In this document: positions 43,073-51,688 of the stretch, in pieces
Layout: every line of letters begins with the position of its first letter
Position numbering within the stretch: position 1 is the stretch's first letter
Position numbers and translations under genes: made by a program
The notes under the pieces: generated by a model
What the model saw: the letters and a program-made list of their open reading frames with translations, nothing else
Databases searched by the model: none
What the model was told of the DNA's origin: nothing
NCBI RefSeq assembly: GCF_016654015.1
Contig: NZ_JAEPWM010000001.1
Span: forward strand, 558,001-622,000
Length of the DNA stretch: 64,000 nucleotides
Origin: Ramlibacter ginsenosidimutans
Lineage (GTDB): Bacteria > Pseudomonadota > Gammaproteobacteria > Burkholderiales > Burkholderiaceae_C
Direction of reading: 5' to 3'

Positions 43073-44731
43073 GTGAGGACCAGCACCTACTTCCGTGCCT
43101 CGGGGACCGCGCTTGCGGTGGCCCTGCTCAGCGCCTGTGGCGGCGGCAGCTCCGCGGACCCGGCCCACCTCGACGCCACGGCCGCCGCGGCGCGTTGCGC
43201 CGACCTTGCGGGCGGCGCGGGACTCGCGGACACGACGCTCACGCCGCAGTACGTGCCCGCGGGCACACGGCGGGCAGGCGGCGCCGCGACCGGTGATTTC
43301 CTCGGTGGCTATTGCGTGGTCACGGGCGCGATGAACCCGCGCACCGGGGTCGACGGACATCACTACCAGATCGGCTTCCAGCTGAGCTTGCCGGACGATT
43401 GGAACGGCCGCTTCCTGTATGTCGGCGGCGGCGGCAACGACGGCACGCTGCGCGACACCACGGCGGCCCTCGGCGGCGGCCTCACCTCGCCGGTCGCACA
43501 AGGCTATGCAGTGGTCTCCACGGACGCGGGCCACCAGACCACGTTGGCGGCGGACTTCGGCGGCGACCCGCAGGCGCGCATCGACCACGCCTACAACGCG
43601 CACGACAAGGCGGCTGTCGCGGCCAAGACCATCATCGCCAGGCGCTACCAGAAGTCCGCCGCGAAGTCCTACTTCCAGGGCTGCTCCGGCGGCGGACGCC
43701 AAGGCATGATGTTCTCGCAGCGCTTCCCGGACTACTTCGACGGCATCGTCGCCATGGCGCCGGCGCAGCGCGTCTCCAGCGGCGCGACGGTGGCCGCGAT
43801 GTGGAACAACATCCAGTTCACCAATGCGGCGCCGCTCGATGGCAACGGCAAACCGATCCTCTCGCAGGCGCTCAGCAGCGCGGACCTGCAGCTCGTGGCG
43901 ACCGCCGTCACCAACGCCTGCGACGCCGCCGACGGTGCGGCGGACGGCATGGTGAACAACTTCAAGGCCTGCACCTTCAATCCGGCGGTGCTGCAGTGCT
44001 CCGGCGCGAAGACCGCGACCTGCCTGACCTCGACGCAAGTCACCGCGCTGCAGAACGTGTTCGGCGGCCCGCACAACTCCTCGGGCCAGGCGCTCTATCC
44101 CGGCCAGCCCTGGGATCCGGGCATCGCCAGCGCCGGCTGGCGCGCATGGACCCTGGGCACGTCGACCACGGCGACACCGAACTCCCTGTACAACCTGCTG
44201 ATGTCCGACGCACTGCGCAACGAGTTCTTCACGCCGCCGGACCCGGGCTTCGACATCCTGAAGTTCAACTTCGACACCGACCCGCAGCGGATGGAAGCCT
44301 TCAGCCAGGTGTACGACACCTACCGCGACACGAAGCTGTCGGCATTCCAGGCGCACGGCGGCAAGCTGCTGTTCGTGCACGGCCTCGCCGACCCCATCTT
44401 CTCGCCGCTGGACACGCGCGACTACTACGAGAAGCTGGCGGCCAGCAACGGCGGCATCGCGGCCACGCAGTCCTTTGCCCGTGCCTTCTTCGTCCCCGGC
44501 ATGAACCACTGCTCCGGCGGCCCGGCGACGGATTCGTTCGATGCGCTGCAGGCCGTGGTGGACTGGGTGGAGAAGGGCCAGGCGCCCGACTCGATCAAGG
44601 CGACCGCGCTTGCGACCAGCGCGTACTTCCCGAACCGCACGCGGCCGCTGTGCCCCTACCCGAAGTTCGCGAAGTACAAGGGCACGGGCAGCCTGGAGGA
44701 TGCGGCGAACTTCACGTGCGAGAGTAGTTGA
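43073..44731 (+). CDS. Tannase/feruloyl esterase family lipoprotein
   Basis: Esterase-like protein of 552 aa. Signal peptide with lipobox LLSACGGG. Catalytic features of the tannase family: nucleophile in YFQGCSGGGRQGM, Asp in HGLADPIFSP, His in VPGMNHCSGG; several Cys pairs. Such enzymes hydrolyse ester bonds of gallates, ferulates or MHET-like substrates. GTG at 43073 is preferred because AGGAGACAACACA stands directly upstream. Divergent from the LuxR gene. The substrate is unknown. Confidence 0.9.
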   Translation: MRTSTYFRASGTALAVALLSACGGGSSADPAHLDATAAAARCADLAGGAGLADTTLTPQYVPAGTRRAGGAATGDFLGGYCVVTGAMNPRTGVDGHHYQIGFQLSLPDDWNGRFLYVGGGGNDGTLRDTTAALGGGLTSPVAQGYAVVSTDAGHQTTLAADFGGDPQARIDHAYNAHDKAAVAAKTIIARRYQKSAAKSYFQGCSGGGRQGMMFSQRFPDYFDGIVAMAPAQRVSSGATVAAMWNNIQFTNAAPLDGNGKPILSQALSSADLQLVATAVTNACDAADGAADGMVNNFKACTFNPAVLQCSGAKTATCLTSTQVTALQNVFGGPHNSSGQALYPGQPWDPGIASAGWRAWTLGTSTTATPNSLYNLLMSDALRNEFFTPPDPGFDILKFNFDTDPQRMEAFSQVYDTYRDTKLSAFQAHGGKLLFVHGLADPIFSPLDTRDYYEKLAASNGGIAATQSFARAFFVPGMNHCSGGPATDSFDALQAVVDWVEKGQAPDSIKATALATSAYFPNRTRPLCPYPKFAKYKGTGSLEDAANFTCESS

Positions 44732-44745
44732 CGCGCGGGGGGAAC

Positions 44746-44833
44746 CGTAGGCTGGTGGTGAGCCGCAGGCGAACCCCAGCTTGCTGCGCTACGCCGGATC
44801 GCCGGGGTTCGCGGTGCTCACCCGCAGCCTACG
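44746..44833. repeat. REP-like palindrome between convergent genes
   Basis: An 88-bp imperfect inverted repeat. Left arm CGTAGGCTG..GGTGAGC...GGCGAACCCC; right arm GGGGTTCGC..GCTCACC.GCAGCCTACG; GC-rich loop of about 30 bp between. It fills the gap after the tannase stop and overlaps the last codons of the NTF2-like gene. The GTAGG...GGTGAGC...AACCC style resembles dispersed REP elements of Proteobacteria. It can serve as a bidirectional terminator or mRNA stabiliser. Confidence 0.75.
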
Positions 44834-45353
44834 AAGGGCCTGGCAGGGTGCGCAGCAGCGCGTAGACCGCATCGTGCGGCGCCTGGCGGCCGACCGGTTG
44901 TCTCGGGCCGAACAGCGCCGCATCGTCCAGTGCGAGCTCGGGCCGTTCGCGCTCCTCGATCCAGTCGTACACCACCGTGCGTGCGGCGACGCGCCATTCG
45001 CCGTCGCGGCGTTCGAAGCGGTCCACGTAGCGCCCGCACAGGAAGGTCGTCCGGGTCGGCGCGTCCGGCGCAGCCTGCAGCGCGAGGAAGCTGCTCTCCA
45101 CCGCGGCGACCGCGCCTTGCAGCTCGATCAGCACGTTGCTCACCTGGTGGACGCGCCGGCCGCCACGCCGCAGCTTCGCCAATGCCTGGGCTATGAATCC
45201 CGTTGCGCTGCCGTTGTAGGCACCGTGGCAGTCGGCGGCGTCGTCCCAGTAGCAGGAACGCAAGGCTGCTTCATCGGCGCGGTCGATGCCGCGGCAGTAG
45301 CGATGGAGGCATTCGCGGATCGCCTCGCGATCCAGCAGCTCCTGCAGGTTCAT
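44829..45353 (-). CDS. NTF2/SnoaL-like protein
   Basis: Protein of 174 aa with the SnoaL-like cone fold pattern: LLDREAIRECLHRYCRGIDR, then YWDDAADCHGAYNGSATGFI, VHQVSNVLIEL and CGRYVDRFERRDGEWRVAAR. Members include dehydratases, isomerases and ring-opening enzymes. Last gene of the nine-gene operon; its ATG overlaps the VOC stop by 4 bp. Its own last codons run into the REP-like palindrome. Confidence 0.88.
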   Translation of the reverse strand: MNLQELLDREAIRECLHRYCRGIDRADEAALRSCYWDDAADCHGAYNGSATGFIAQALAKLRRGGRRVHQVSNVLIELQGAVAAVESSFLALQAAPDAPTRTTFLCGRYVDRFERRDGEWRVAARTVVYDWIEERERPELALDDAALFGPRQPVGRQAPHDAVYALLRTLPGPS

Positions 45354-45694
45354 GCCGCGCGCCGGAACAGCTGGACGATGTTGCCCTCCGGGTCGCGCAG
45401 CGACAGCACCGCGCCGTGCGCTCCCATGTCGCGCGTTCCGAGCACCTGGCCGCCGGCGGCGACGATGCGCTCCTGCGCGCCTTCGAAATCATCGACCTCG
45501 AACACCGGAACCGCGCCGCTGGCCGCCGGCTTCGCTTCGTCCAGCGAAGCGAGCGCCACGCCCGCGGCGTACTGGATCCAGCGTTCGCCGTCGCGGAACT
45601 TCACCTTCAGGCCCAGGGCCGATTCGTAGAAGGCATTCAGCTCGCCGGGCTTGCGCGCGACGAGGTAGACGTTCTGGAGTCGTTGGATGTCCAT
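45350..45694 (-). CDS. VOC family (glyoxalase/dioxygenase fold) protein
   Basis: Small VOC protein of 114 aa: LQNVYLVARKPGELNAFYES, ALGLKVKFRDG, VPVFEVDDFEGAQERIVAAGG, VLSLRDPEGNIVQLF with the terminal metal-ligand-type Glu position partly changed (NIVQLF). One beta-alpha module pair; would act as a dimer. It starts 5 bp after the SDR stop. Confidence 0.9.
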   Translation of the reverse strand: MDIQRLQNVYLVARKPGELNAFYESALGLKVKFRDGERWIQYAAGVALASLDEAKPAASGAVPVFEVDDFEGAQERIVAAGGQVLGTRDMGAHGAVLSLRDPEGNIVQLFRRAA

Positions 45695-45699
45695 GGCGT

Positions 45700-46464
45700 T
45701 CAGGCGTTGATCTGCGTCTGCGAGGCGCCGCCGTCCAGGCACAGCACGTCCGCATTGAGGAAGCGCGCACCGTCGCCGGCGAGGAAGCAGATCGCATCGG
45801 CGATGTCCTCCACCGTGCCCAGCCGACCCAGTGGCGTGCGGGCGATGCGCTTGGCGTCGAGGTCTGCATTGCGGTGCTTCGCCGTCCCTTCCGTGGGGAC
45901 GGCCCCAGGCGCCACCGCATTGACGCGGATGTTGCGCGCGCCGAGGTCGGCGGCGGCGGCGCGGGTCATGCCGAGCACGCCGGCCTTGATGCCGCTGTAC
46001 ACCACGGACCGTTGCGGGCTCTTGATGGCCGCGATGGAGGCCACGTTGATGATGGAGCCGCCGCGCTCCGGATCCATCGCTTCGGCCGCCGCCTGCATGC
46101 CCCAGATCACGGACTTGAACCCGATCTCCACCATGCGGTCCACGACCTCGGGCGTGATCTCCGCCAGCGGCTGGTAGCGCACCCAGGCGGCGTTGTTGAC
46201 CAGGATGTCCAGGCGGCCGGCGTCGCGGGCGAAGCGCAGCACCGCCTCGCGCATGCCCTCGCGCGTCGACACGTCCTGCGGCAGCGGAATGGCGTTGCCG
46301 CCGGCGGCGCGGATCTCGGCCACCGCGTCGTCCACGAATTCCTGCTTCAGGTCGTTGATGCCGACCGTGGCACCCAGCCGTGCCATGGCGAGCGCGGTGG
46401 CGCGGCCGATGCCGTGGCCGGCGCCGCTGATGAAGGCCGTGCGGCCCGCGAGGGAGGGATTCAT
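45700..46464 (-). CDS. Short-chain dehydrogenase/reductase (SDR)
   Basis: Classical SDR of 254 aa. Cofactor motif SGAGHGIGRATALA; NNAAW; catalytic Ser in INVASIAAI and YSGIKAG (Tyr and Lys); end VLCLDGGASQTQ. It probably oxidises a hydroxy intermediate with NAD. ATG at 46464 overlaps the synthetase stop by 4 bp. Confidence 0.93.
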   Translation of the reverse strand: MNPSLAGRTAFISGAGHGIGRATALAMARLGATVGINDLKQEFVDDAVAEIRAAGGNAIPLPQDVSTREGMREAVLRFARDAGRLDILVNNAAWVRYQPLAEITPEVVDRMVEIGFKSVIWGMQAAAEAMDPERGGSIINVASIAAIKSPQRSVVYSGIKAGVLGMTRAAAADLGARNIRVNAVAPGAVPTEGTAKHRNADLDAKRIARTPLGRLGTVEDIADAICFLAGDGARFLNADVLCLDGGASQTQINA

Positions 46465-48626
46465 GTCTGCTCCTGGTTGGCCGGCACCAGCAGCGCGTCC
46501 AGCGCGAAGGCACCCTGTCCCGCGTCGAGCACGACGAGGGGATTGATGTCGATCTCGGCAACGGCGTCGGCATGCGCGGCAGCAAAGCGCGAGAGGCTCG
46601 CTACCGCTTTCGCGGCCGCGGCCACGTCCGCCTTGTTGCGCCCGCGCGCGCCATCGAGCAGCGGAAAGGCCTTGAGCGAGCGCAGCATCTGCAGCGCCTG
46701 CGCCTCGTCCACCGGCGCGACCTGCAGCGCGACGTCGCGCAGCACTTCCGCGAAGATGCCGCCCAGGCCCACCATCACCACCGGCCCGAACATGGGGTCG
46801 GTCTTGGTGCCCAGGATCAGCTCGGTGCCGGCCGGCGCCATCTGCGCAACCAGCACGCCGTCGATGCGGGCGCCAGGCGCGTTCTGCCGCACGCGCGCCA
46901 GCAGCGTCTCGTAGTCGTCGCGCAACTGCGCTTCCGAGCGCACCCCGACCACGACACCGCCGACTTCGGTCTTGTGCGCGATGTCGGGCGAGACGATCTT
47001 CAGCACGAGCGGAAAGCCGATGGCGCGCGCAGCGGCCAGCGCCTCGACGGGCGTGGTGGCGACGACTTCCTGCAGCACGGGCAGGCCGGCGTCGGACAGG
47101 GCTCGCTTGGCCGTGGCTTCGGTGGAGAAGACGTCGGGCGAGAGTGGCTGTGCGTGCCCCCACCCCAGCCCTCCCCCGGTGGGGGAGGGAGATGAAGAGC
47201 CGAAGCTTCCCTCGGTGGGCGAGGTAGAGGCGGAGCCGAAGCGCACGAGAGAGGCGAGCGTCGCGCAGGCCGCGTCGATGCCTTCCACCGTGGGGATCCC
47301 CAGTGCGTTCAATTGCCCGCGCACGTCCTGCGGCGCGCGGCAGCACAGGAAGATCAGGCGCGAAGGATGCTCTCGACGTACCTGTTCGAGCGCGGCGAGG
47401 AACACGTCGCGCAGGCGCGGCACATGGAAGGCATTGGCCGATTGCAGCAGCACGGCATCGCACGCCGGATCCGCAGCGACCGCCGACAGCACCTCGGCCA
47501 GGATCTCCGGGCGCGTCGACACCTGCGCGGTCATGTCCACCGGGTTCGAGGGCGCCGCGAAGGGCACCACCGACAGGATGCGCTGCTGCGTGTCCTGCGC
47601 CAGCTTGGGCAGTGCGAGTCCCTGCGCGGTCGCCGCATCCGCCAGCAGGATCCCGAAGCCGCCGGACGCGGTGAGCACGGCGACCTTGTTGCCGCGCGGC
47701 GCGCGTTCGACCCCGACGATCGAGATCGCGTGCCCCACTTCGAGCAGCTGCTCGATGCTGGGAACGCGCAGCGCGCCGCCGTTGCGCAGCACGACGTCGA
47801 ACACCGCGTCCGACGCGGCGAGAGCGCCCGTGTGCGACGCTGCGGCAGCGCTGCCGGCTTCGGACACGCCGACCTTCAGCACGACCAGCGGCTTGCGGGC
47901 CTCGCGCGCAAGCCGCATGGCCTCGACGAGCTTGGCGCCGTCGCGGCAGGTCTCCATGCAGCACAGGATCACCTGCGTGCCGGGATCGCGCACCAGCGCT
48001 GCGATGCCGTCGGCAACGTCCACGTCGCACTCGTTGCCGGTGGTGAGCAGGCGGCTGATGCCGATGCCGCGCTCCGCTGCGAGGCGCAGGGTGTAGCTGC
48101 CCAGGTTGCCGCTTTGCGAGACGATGCCGACCGGTCCCGCGGGCGGGAAGGAGCTTTCCAGTGCCACGGAGAAGGTCGCGATGGCCTTCTCCGGCACGCC
48201 GACTGCGCCGAGGCAGTTGGGACCGACCACGCGCATGCCGGTGGACCGGGCGACGCGTCCGATCTCGCCTTGCAGGCGGCTGCCCTCCTCGCCGAGCTCG
48301 GAGAAGCCGGCGGAGAGGATCACGGCCGCCTTCACGCCACGCGCGGCGCAATCCCGCACGGCGTCCAGCACGCCATCCGGCGGCACCGCAATGACCGCGA
48401 GCTCGGGCGCCTGCGGCAGGTCCGCGACCTTCGCGTACGCCGGCAGCGACTGCACCGTGCCGGCCTTGCGGTTGATGGGGTAGATCGCCCCCGCGTACCC
48501 GTACTTGCGCAGGAACTGCAGCGGCCGGCCGCCGATCTTCGTCACGTCCTCCGAAGCACCGAAGATCGCGATCGAGGCCGGCGCGAACAGGGCGTCGAGG
48601 CCGCTCCCGACTTCCATGGCGGCCAT
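46461..48626 (-). CDS. ADP-forming acyl-CoA synthetase (acetate-CoA ligase family)
   Basis: Fused alpha/beta NDP-forming acyl-CoA synthetase of 721 aa. CoA-binding domain about 10-140 (IAIFGASEDVTKIGG, VVGPNCLGAVGV); phosphohistidine motif SHTGALA with H265; ligase-CoA domain to about 460; ATP-grasp domain from about 500 (VLKIVSPDIAHKTEVGGVVVG, LVAQMAPAGTELILGTKTDP). A Ser/Gly linker (463-497) is encoded by palindromic repeats. It converts an organic acid to its CoA ester or the reverse with ATP formation. It starts 2 bp after the enoyl-CoA hydratase stop. Confidence 0.92.
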   Translation of the reverse strand: MAAMEVGSGLDALFAPASIAIFGASEDVTKIGGRPLQFLRKYGYAGAIYPINRKAGTVQSLPAYAKVADLPQAPELAVIAVPPDGVLDAVRDCAARGVKAAVILSAGFSELGEEGSRLQGEIGRVARSTGMRVVGPNCLGAVGVPEKAIATFSVALESSFPPAGPVGIVSQSGNLGSYTLRLAAERGIGISRLLTTGNECDVDVADGIAALVRDPGTQVILCCMETCRDGAKLVEAMRLAREARKPLVVLKVGVSEAGSAAAASHTGALAASDAVFDVVLRNGGALRVPSIEQLLEVGHAISIVGVERAPRGNKVAVLTASGGFGILLADAATAQGLALPKLAQDTQQRILSVVPFAAPSNPVDMTAQVSTRPEILAEVLSAVAADPACDAVLLQSANAFHVPRLRDVFLAALEQVRREHPSRLIFLCCRAPQDVRGQLNALGIPTVEGIDAACATLASLVRFGSASTSPTEGSFGSSSPSPTGGGLGWGHAQPLSPDVFSTEATAKRALSDAGLPVLQEVVATTPVEALAAARAIGFPLVLKIVSPDIAHKTEVGGVVVGVRSEAQLRDDYETLLARVRQNAPGARIDGVLVAQMAPAGTELILGTKTDPMFGPVVMVGLGGIFAEVLRDVALQVAPVDEAQALQMLRSLKAFPLLDGARGRNKADVAAAAKAVASLSRFAAAHADAVAEIDINPLVVLDAGQGAFALDALLVPANQEQT
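47169..47243. repeat. Duplicated palindromic element in coding sequence
   Basis: Unit 1 (47169-47208) starts with the perfect hairpin CCCTCCCCC-GGT-GGGGGAGGG and ends GAGCCGAAG; unit 2 (47209-47243) is a shorter, degenerate copy with CCTCG-GTGGG-CGAGG, also followed by GAGCCGAAG. Both lie in frame in the linker of the acyl-CoA synthetase and encode TSPTEGSFGSSSPSPTGGG. The first unit resembles a REP-type element seen in betaproteobacterial genomes, from memory. Confidence 0.7.
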
Positions 48627-48628
48627 GC

Positions 48629-49390
48629 TCAGCGCCCCTTGTAGACTGGCTTGCGCTTTTCCAGGAAGGCCTTGCGCGCTTCCTGCGCGTCCTCGGTCTT
48701 GGCCAGCGCCATGGTGAAGTTCTGCTCGAAGCGGTAGCCGTCGCGCTGGGGCATCAGGTCCATCATGTTGGCCGCCTGCTTGGCATAGGCGATGGCCAGC
48801 GGCGCCTTGGACGCGATCTCGCGCGCGATCTCCATCGCGGCGGGCAGCAACTGCTCGTGGGGCACCACCTCGTCCAGCACGCCGCGCCGGTACAGTTCCG
48901 CCGCCGGCACGCGCATGCCGGTGAAGAACATGCGGCGCGTGAAGGAGCGGCCGAAGAACGTGCGCAGCATCGACACGCCGCCGGCCAGGCCGACGTTGAT
49001 CTCGGGCATCGCGAAGGTCGCGTCCTCCGAGGCCAGGAAGATGTCGCACGAGGCCATGAGGCCGAAGCCGGCGCCGAGCGCGGGCCCGTTGACGGCGGCG
49101 ATCACGGGCTTGGCGCACTCGCGGATCGCGTTGCCGGTTTCGCGCGTCCAGCGGTTGTGCGCGAGGAAGTCGCCGGGCTTGTCGGGATCGGGGCGGTCCT
49201 TCAGGTCGGCGCCCGAGCAGAAGTACTTGCCCGTGCCGGTGAGGATGGCGATGCGGATGTCGCTGCGTTCGGAGATCTCGTCGAAGACTTCGATCAGGCG
49301 CTGCCGCGTGGCGCGGTCGAGCGCGTTGACGGGCGGCTTGTCGAGGCGGACGACCGCGATGGATTCGGAAACTTCGAGGCTGAGGCTCAT
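48629..49390 (-). CDS. Enoyl-CoA hydratase/isomerase family protein
   Basis: Crotonase-fold protein of 253 aa: FCSGADLKDR oxyanion-hole loop, NGPALGAGFGLMASCDIFLA second loop, ATFAMPEINVGLAGG. The typical hydratase Glu of PE is present in MPEINVG. It begins with an ATG overlapping the upstream acyl-CoA dehydrogenase stop by 4 bp. Acts on an enoyl-CoA in the same pathway. Confidence 0.92.
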   Translation of the reverse strand: MSLSLEVSESIAVVRLDKPPVNALDRATRQRLIEVFDEISERSDIRIAILTGTGKYFCSGADLKDRPDPDKPGDFLAHNRWTRETGNAIRECAKPVIAAVNGPALGAGFGLMASCDIFLASEDATFAMPEINVGLAGGVSMLRTFFGRSFTRRMFFTGMRVPAAELYRRGVLDEVVPHEQLLPAAMEIAREIASKAPLAIAYAKQAANMMDLMPQRDGYRFEQNFTMALAKTEDAQEARKAFLEKRKPVYKGR

Positions 49391-50496
49391 TGCGCACTCC
49401 CGGCGAGGATGGATGGGGGTTGGGAACGGTCGGCCGCGGCGTCGTGCGCCAGCAGGCGCGCCGCGTGCTCCAGGCGGTCGCCGTAGTGGAATTCGGCGGC
49501 GAGCAGGCGCTGCGCCAGGCGCGTCGCCAGCACTTCTTCGCTCATGCCCATGCCGCCGTGCATCTGGATCGCCGCCTCGGCACACCAGCGTGCGCTCTCG
49601 GCGAGGGACACCTTGGCCAGCCGCAGCGTGCGGCGCAGGTCGGGCGCGCCCGCTTGCTGTTCCTCGAAGCAGTGCAGCAGCAGGCCCTTCGCACCGAGGT
49701 ACTTCACGTACATCTCGGCCACGCGGTGGCGCAGCACCTGGAAGGAGGACAGCGCCACGCCGAACTGCTTGCGCTCCTTCAGGTGCAGGATGGTCTGCTG
49801 GATGAGCGCCGCGAGCGCGGCGACCGTGTCGGTGGCGGTGAGCAGCAGCGCGGCGTCATCCGCGGCGAGCAGCGCAGCGCGCGCAGGGGCGCCGCGGGCG
49901 ATGCATGCGCCTTCCGGCACGCTCACCTGCGCGAGCCGGAAATCGGCGCCGCGGCCGCCGTCCATGGTGCGCCAGGTCGCCTGCGGCGCGCCTATGCGCT
50001 CGGCGTCGACGAGAAACAGTGCAACGTCGTCGTCGATGAGCGCCGGAACCAGGTAGTGCGTGGCGGGCAGCGATGCGTCGACGCCCTGCACCACGCCATC
50101 GAGCTCGTAGCCGATGTCGAGGTGCCGCGCCCGCACGCCGGTGTGCTCCAGCGAGGACGACAAGGCCGTCAGCGGCGCCATCTGCACGCTGCCTTCGGCC
50201 ACGGCCTCCAGCCAGCGCTGCGCCGTTTCCGGCGCGGCGGCCTGCAGCAACAGCGGCACGACAGCGCAGGTTTCCACGAGCGGCAGGTGCACGCCGTGGC
50301 TCGCGACGCCTTCGACGATCGACGCGAGATCGGCGAGCGAGCCACCCACGCCGCCGAAGGCTTCCAGCACGAGGGTGGCGGTCCAGCCCAGCTCGCGCAG
50401 CGGGTCGCCCGTGACTTCCAGCAGGTGGTCCTGCGCGTAGCGGCTCGCCGCGTCGAGCAGCATGCCGGGGAACAGGGGAGTGAACGAGAGGGACAT
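49387..50496 (-). CDS. Acyl-CoA dehydrogenase-like protein (smaller partner)
   Basis: ACAD-fold protein of 369 aa: LRELGWTATLVLEAFGGVGG, LKERKQFGVALSSFQVLRHR, QMHGGMGMSEEV. It lacks the usual EPxSGSD flavin motif and the C-terminal IxxGT block, as in non-catalytic partners of heteromeric acyl-CoA dehydrogenases (FadE pairs). It lies 3 bp after a second, more canonical ACAD gene, so the two probably form a complex. Confidence 0.88.
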   Translation of the reverse strand: MSLSFTPLFPGMLLDAASRYAQDHLLEVTGDPLRELGWTATLVLEAFGGVGGSLADLASIVEGVASHGVHLPLVETCAVVPLLLQAAAPETAQRWLEAVAEGSVQMAPLTALSSSLEHTGVRARHLDIGYELDGVVQGVDASLPATHYLVPALIDDDVALFLVDAERIGAPQATWRTMDGGRGADFRLAQVSVPEGACIARGAPARAALLAADDAALLLTATDTVAALAALIQQTILHLKERKQFGVALSSFQVLRHRVAEMYVKYLGAKGLLLHCFEEQQAGAPDLRRTLRLAKVSLAESARWCAEAAIQMHGGMGMSEEVLATRLAQRLLAAEFHYGDRLEHAARLLAHDAAADRSQPPSILAGSAQ

Positions 50497-50499
50497 GGC

Positions 50500-51663
50500 T
50501 CAGGCGGCTCCCAGGAGTTCGTTGGCGATCACGTTGCGCTGCACTTCTGCCGTGCCGCCGGCGATGGTGCGGGAGCGGGTGAACATGTAGTTCTGGATCC
50601 AGGTCGCGGACGGGACGTCCTCCCCCGCATCGGCGAGGAACCGGTGGGCGGCCTGCGGACCGACCGCGTCCAGGGCGATCGTCGTCAGCCGCTGCGCGCA
50701 TTCGCCGCAGATCATCTTGATCACGGAGGGCTGCACGCCGAGCGGCCGCTGTTGGATGAGGTCGTCGGTGGCGTGAGCCATCAGCACGCGCGCGCCCTTC
50801 ACGTCGGCTTCGCACTGCAAGAGCTTGTGGCGCAGCGTGGAGAAATCGCGGCGGCCGGCGGCGGCCTGCGCCGCATCGTCGACGACGCGCGTGACCTGCC
50901 GGCGCAGCAGCTCGAGGCGCGCGACATTGGCCGGCGGCAGGCGCTCGCGTTCCAGCAGGTACTTGGCGCAGGTCCAGCCCTTGCCTTCCTCGCCCAGCAG
51001 GTTGTCGGCACGCACCCGCACCTCGTCGAAGAACACTTCGTTGAGGTGGTGCCAGCCGTCGATGCTGCGGATCGGCCGCACGGTCACGCCCCTTGCGTCC
51101 ATGGGCACCAGCAGCAGCGAGATGCCGTCCTGCTTCTTCGCCTCCTTCGAGGTGCGCACCAGCATGTAGATCATGTTGGCTTCGTGCGCATGCGAGGTCC
51201 AGATCTTCTGGCCATTGATCACGTACTCGTCGCCGTCGCGGCGGGCACTGGTCTGCAGCGACGCGAGGTCCGAGCCGGAGCCGGGCTCGGAATAGCCCTG
51301 GCAGTACCAGTCGGAGCCATCCAGGATGCGCGGCAGGAAACGCGCCTTCTGTTCCGGCGTGCCGAACCTGATGATCACCGGGCCGATGTGGCCCAGGCCG
51401 TGGTGGTAGAGCGGCGGGCAGTCGTTCTGCGCCATCACCTCTTCGAAGACCAGGCGCTGCTTGATGTCCCAGCCGGTGCCGCCCGCCTCCCTGGGCCATC
51501 CGGGCGCGCCCCAGCCCCTGGCGTTCAGGATCTTCTGCCAGGCCTGGTATTCGCGCTTGGTCACCTTCTGGCCGGCCGCCACCACGGCGCGGATCTCCGG
51601 CGGGCAGGACTTGCGCGCGAACTCTTCCAGCTCGCGCCGGAAGGCGGCGTAGTCGATGGACAT
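50500..51663 (-). CDS. Acyl-CoA dehydrogenase (larger partner)
   Basis: ACAD of 387 aa: GWPREAGGTGWDIKQRLVFE, YSEPGSGSDLASLQT (flavin region), GQKIWTSHAHEANMIYMLVR, TRSRTIAGGTAEVQRNVIAN. The MCAD-type catalytic Glu position is Gly (IAGGT), so the base should sit on helix G as in isovaleryl-CoA-type enzymes. It pairs with the adjacent smaller ACAD. It starts 25 bp after the flavin reductase fusion. Confidence 0.92.
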   Translation of the reverse strand: MSIDYAAFRRELEEFARKSCPPEIRAVVAAGQKVTKREYQAWQKILNARGWGAPGWPREAGGTGWDIKQRLVFEEVMAQNDCPPLYHHGLGHIGPVIIRFGTPEQKARFLPRILDGSDWYCQGYSEPGSGSDLASLQTSARRDGDEYVINGQKIWTSHAHEANMIYMLVRTSKEAKKQDGISLLLVPMDARGVTVRPIRSIDGWHHLNEVFFDEVRVRADNLLGEEGKGWTCAKYLLERERLPPANVARLELLRRQVTRVVDDAAQAAAGRRDFSTLRHKLLQCEADVKGARVLMAHATDDLIQQRPLGVQPSVIKMICGECAQRLTTIALDAVGPQAAHRFLADAGEDVPSATWIQNYMFTRSRTIAGGTAEVQRNVIANELLGAA

Positions 51664-51688
51664 CTTGTCTCCTCGGATCTCTTGGATG

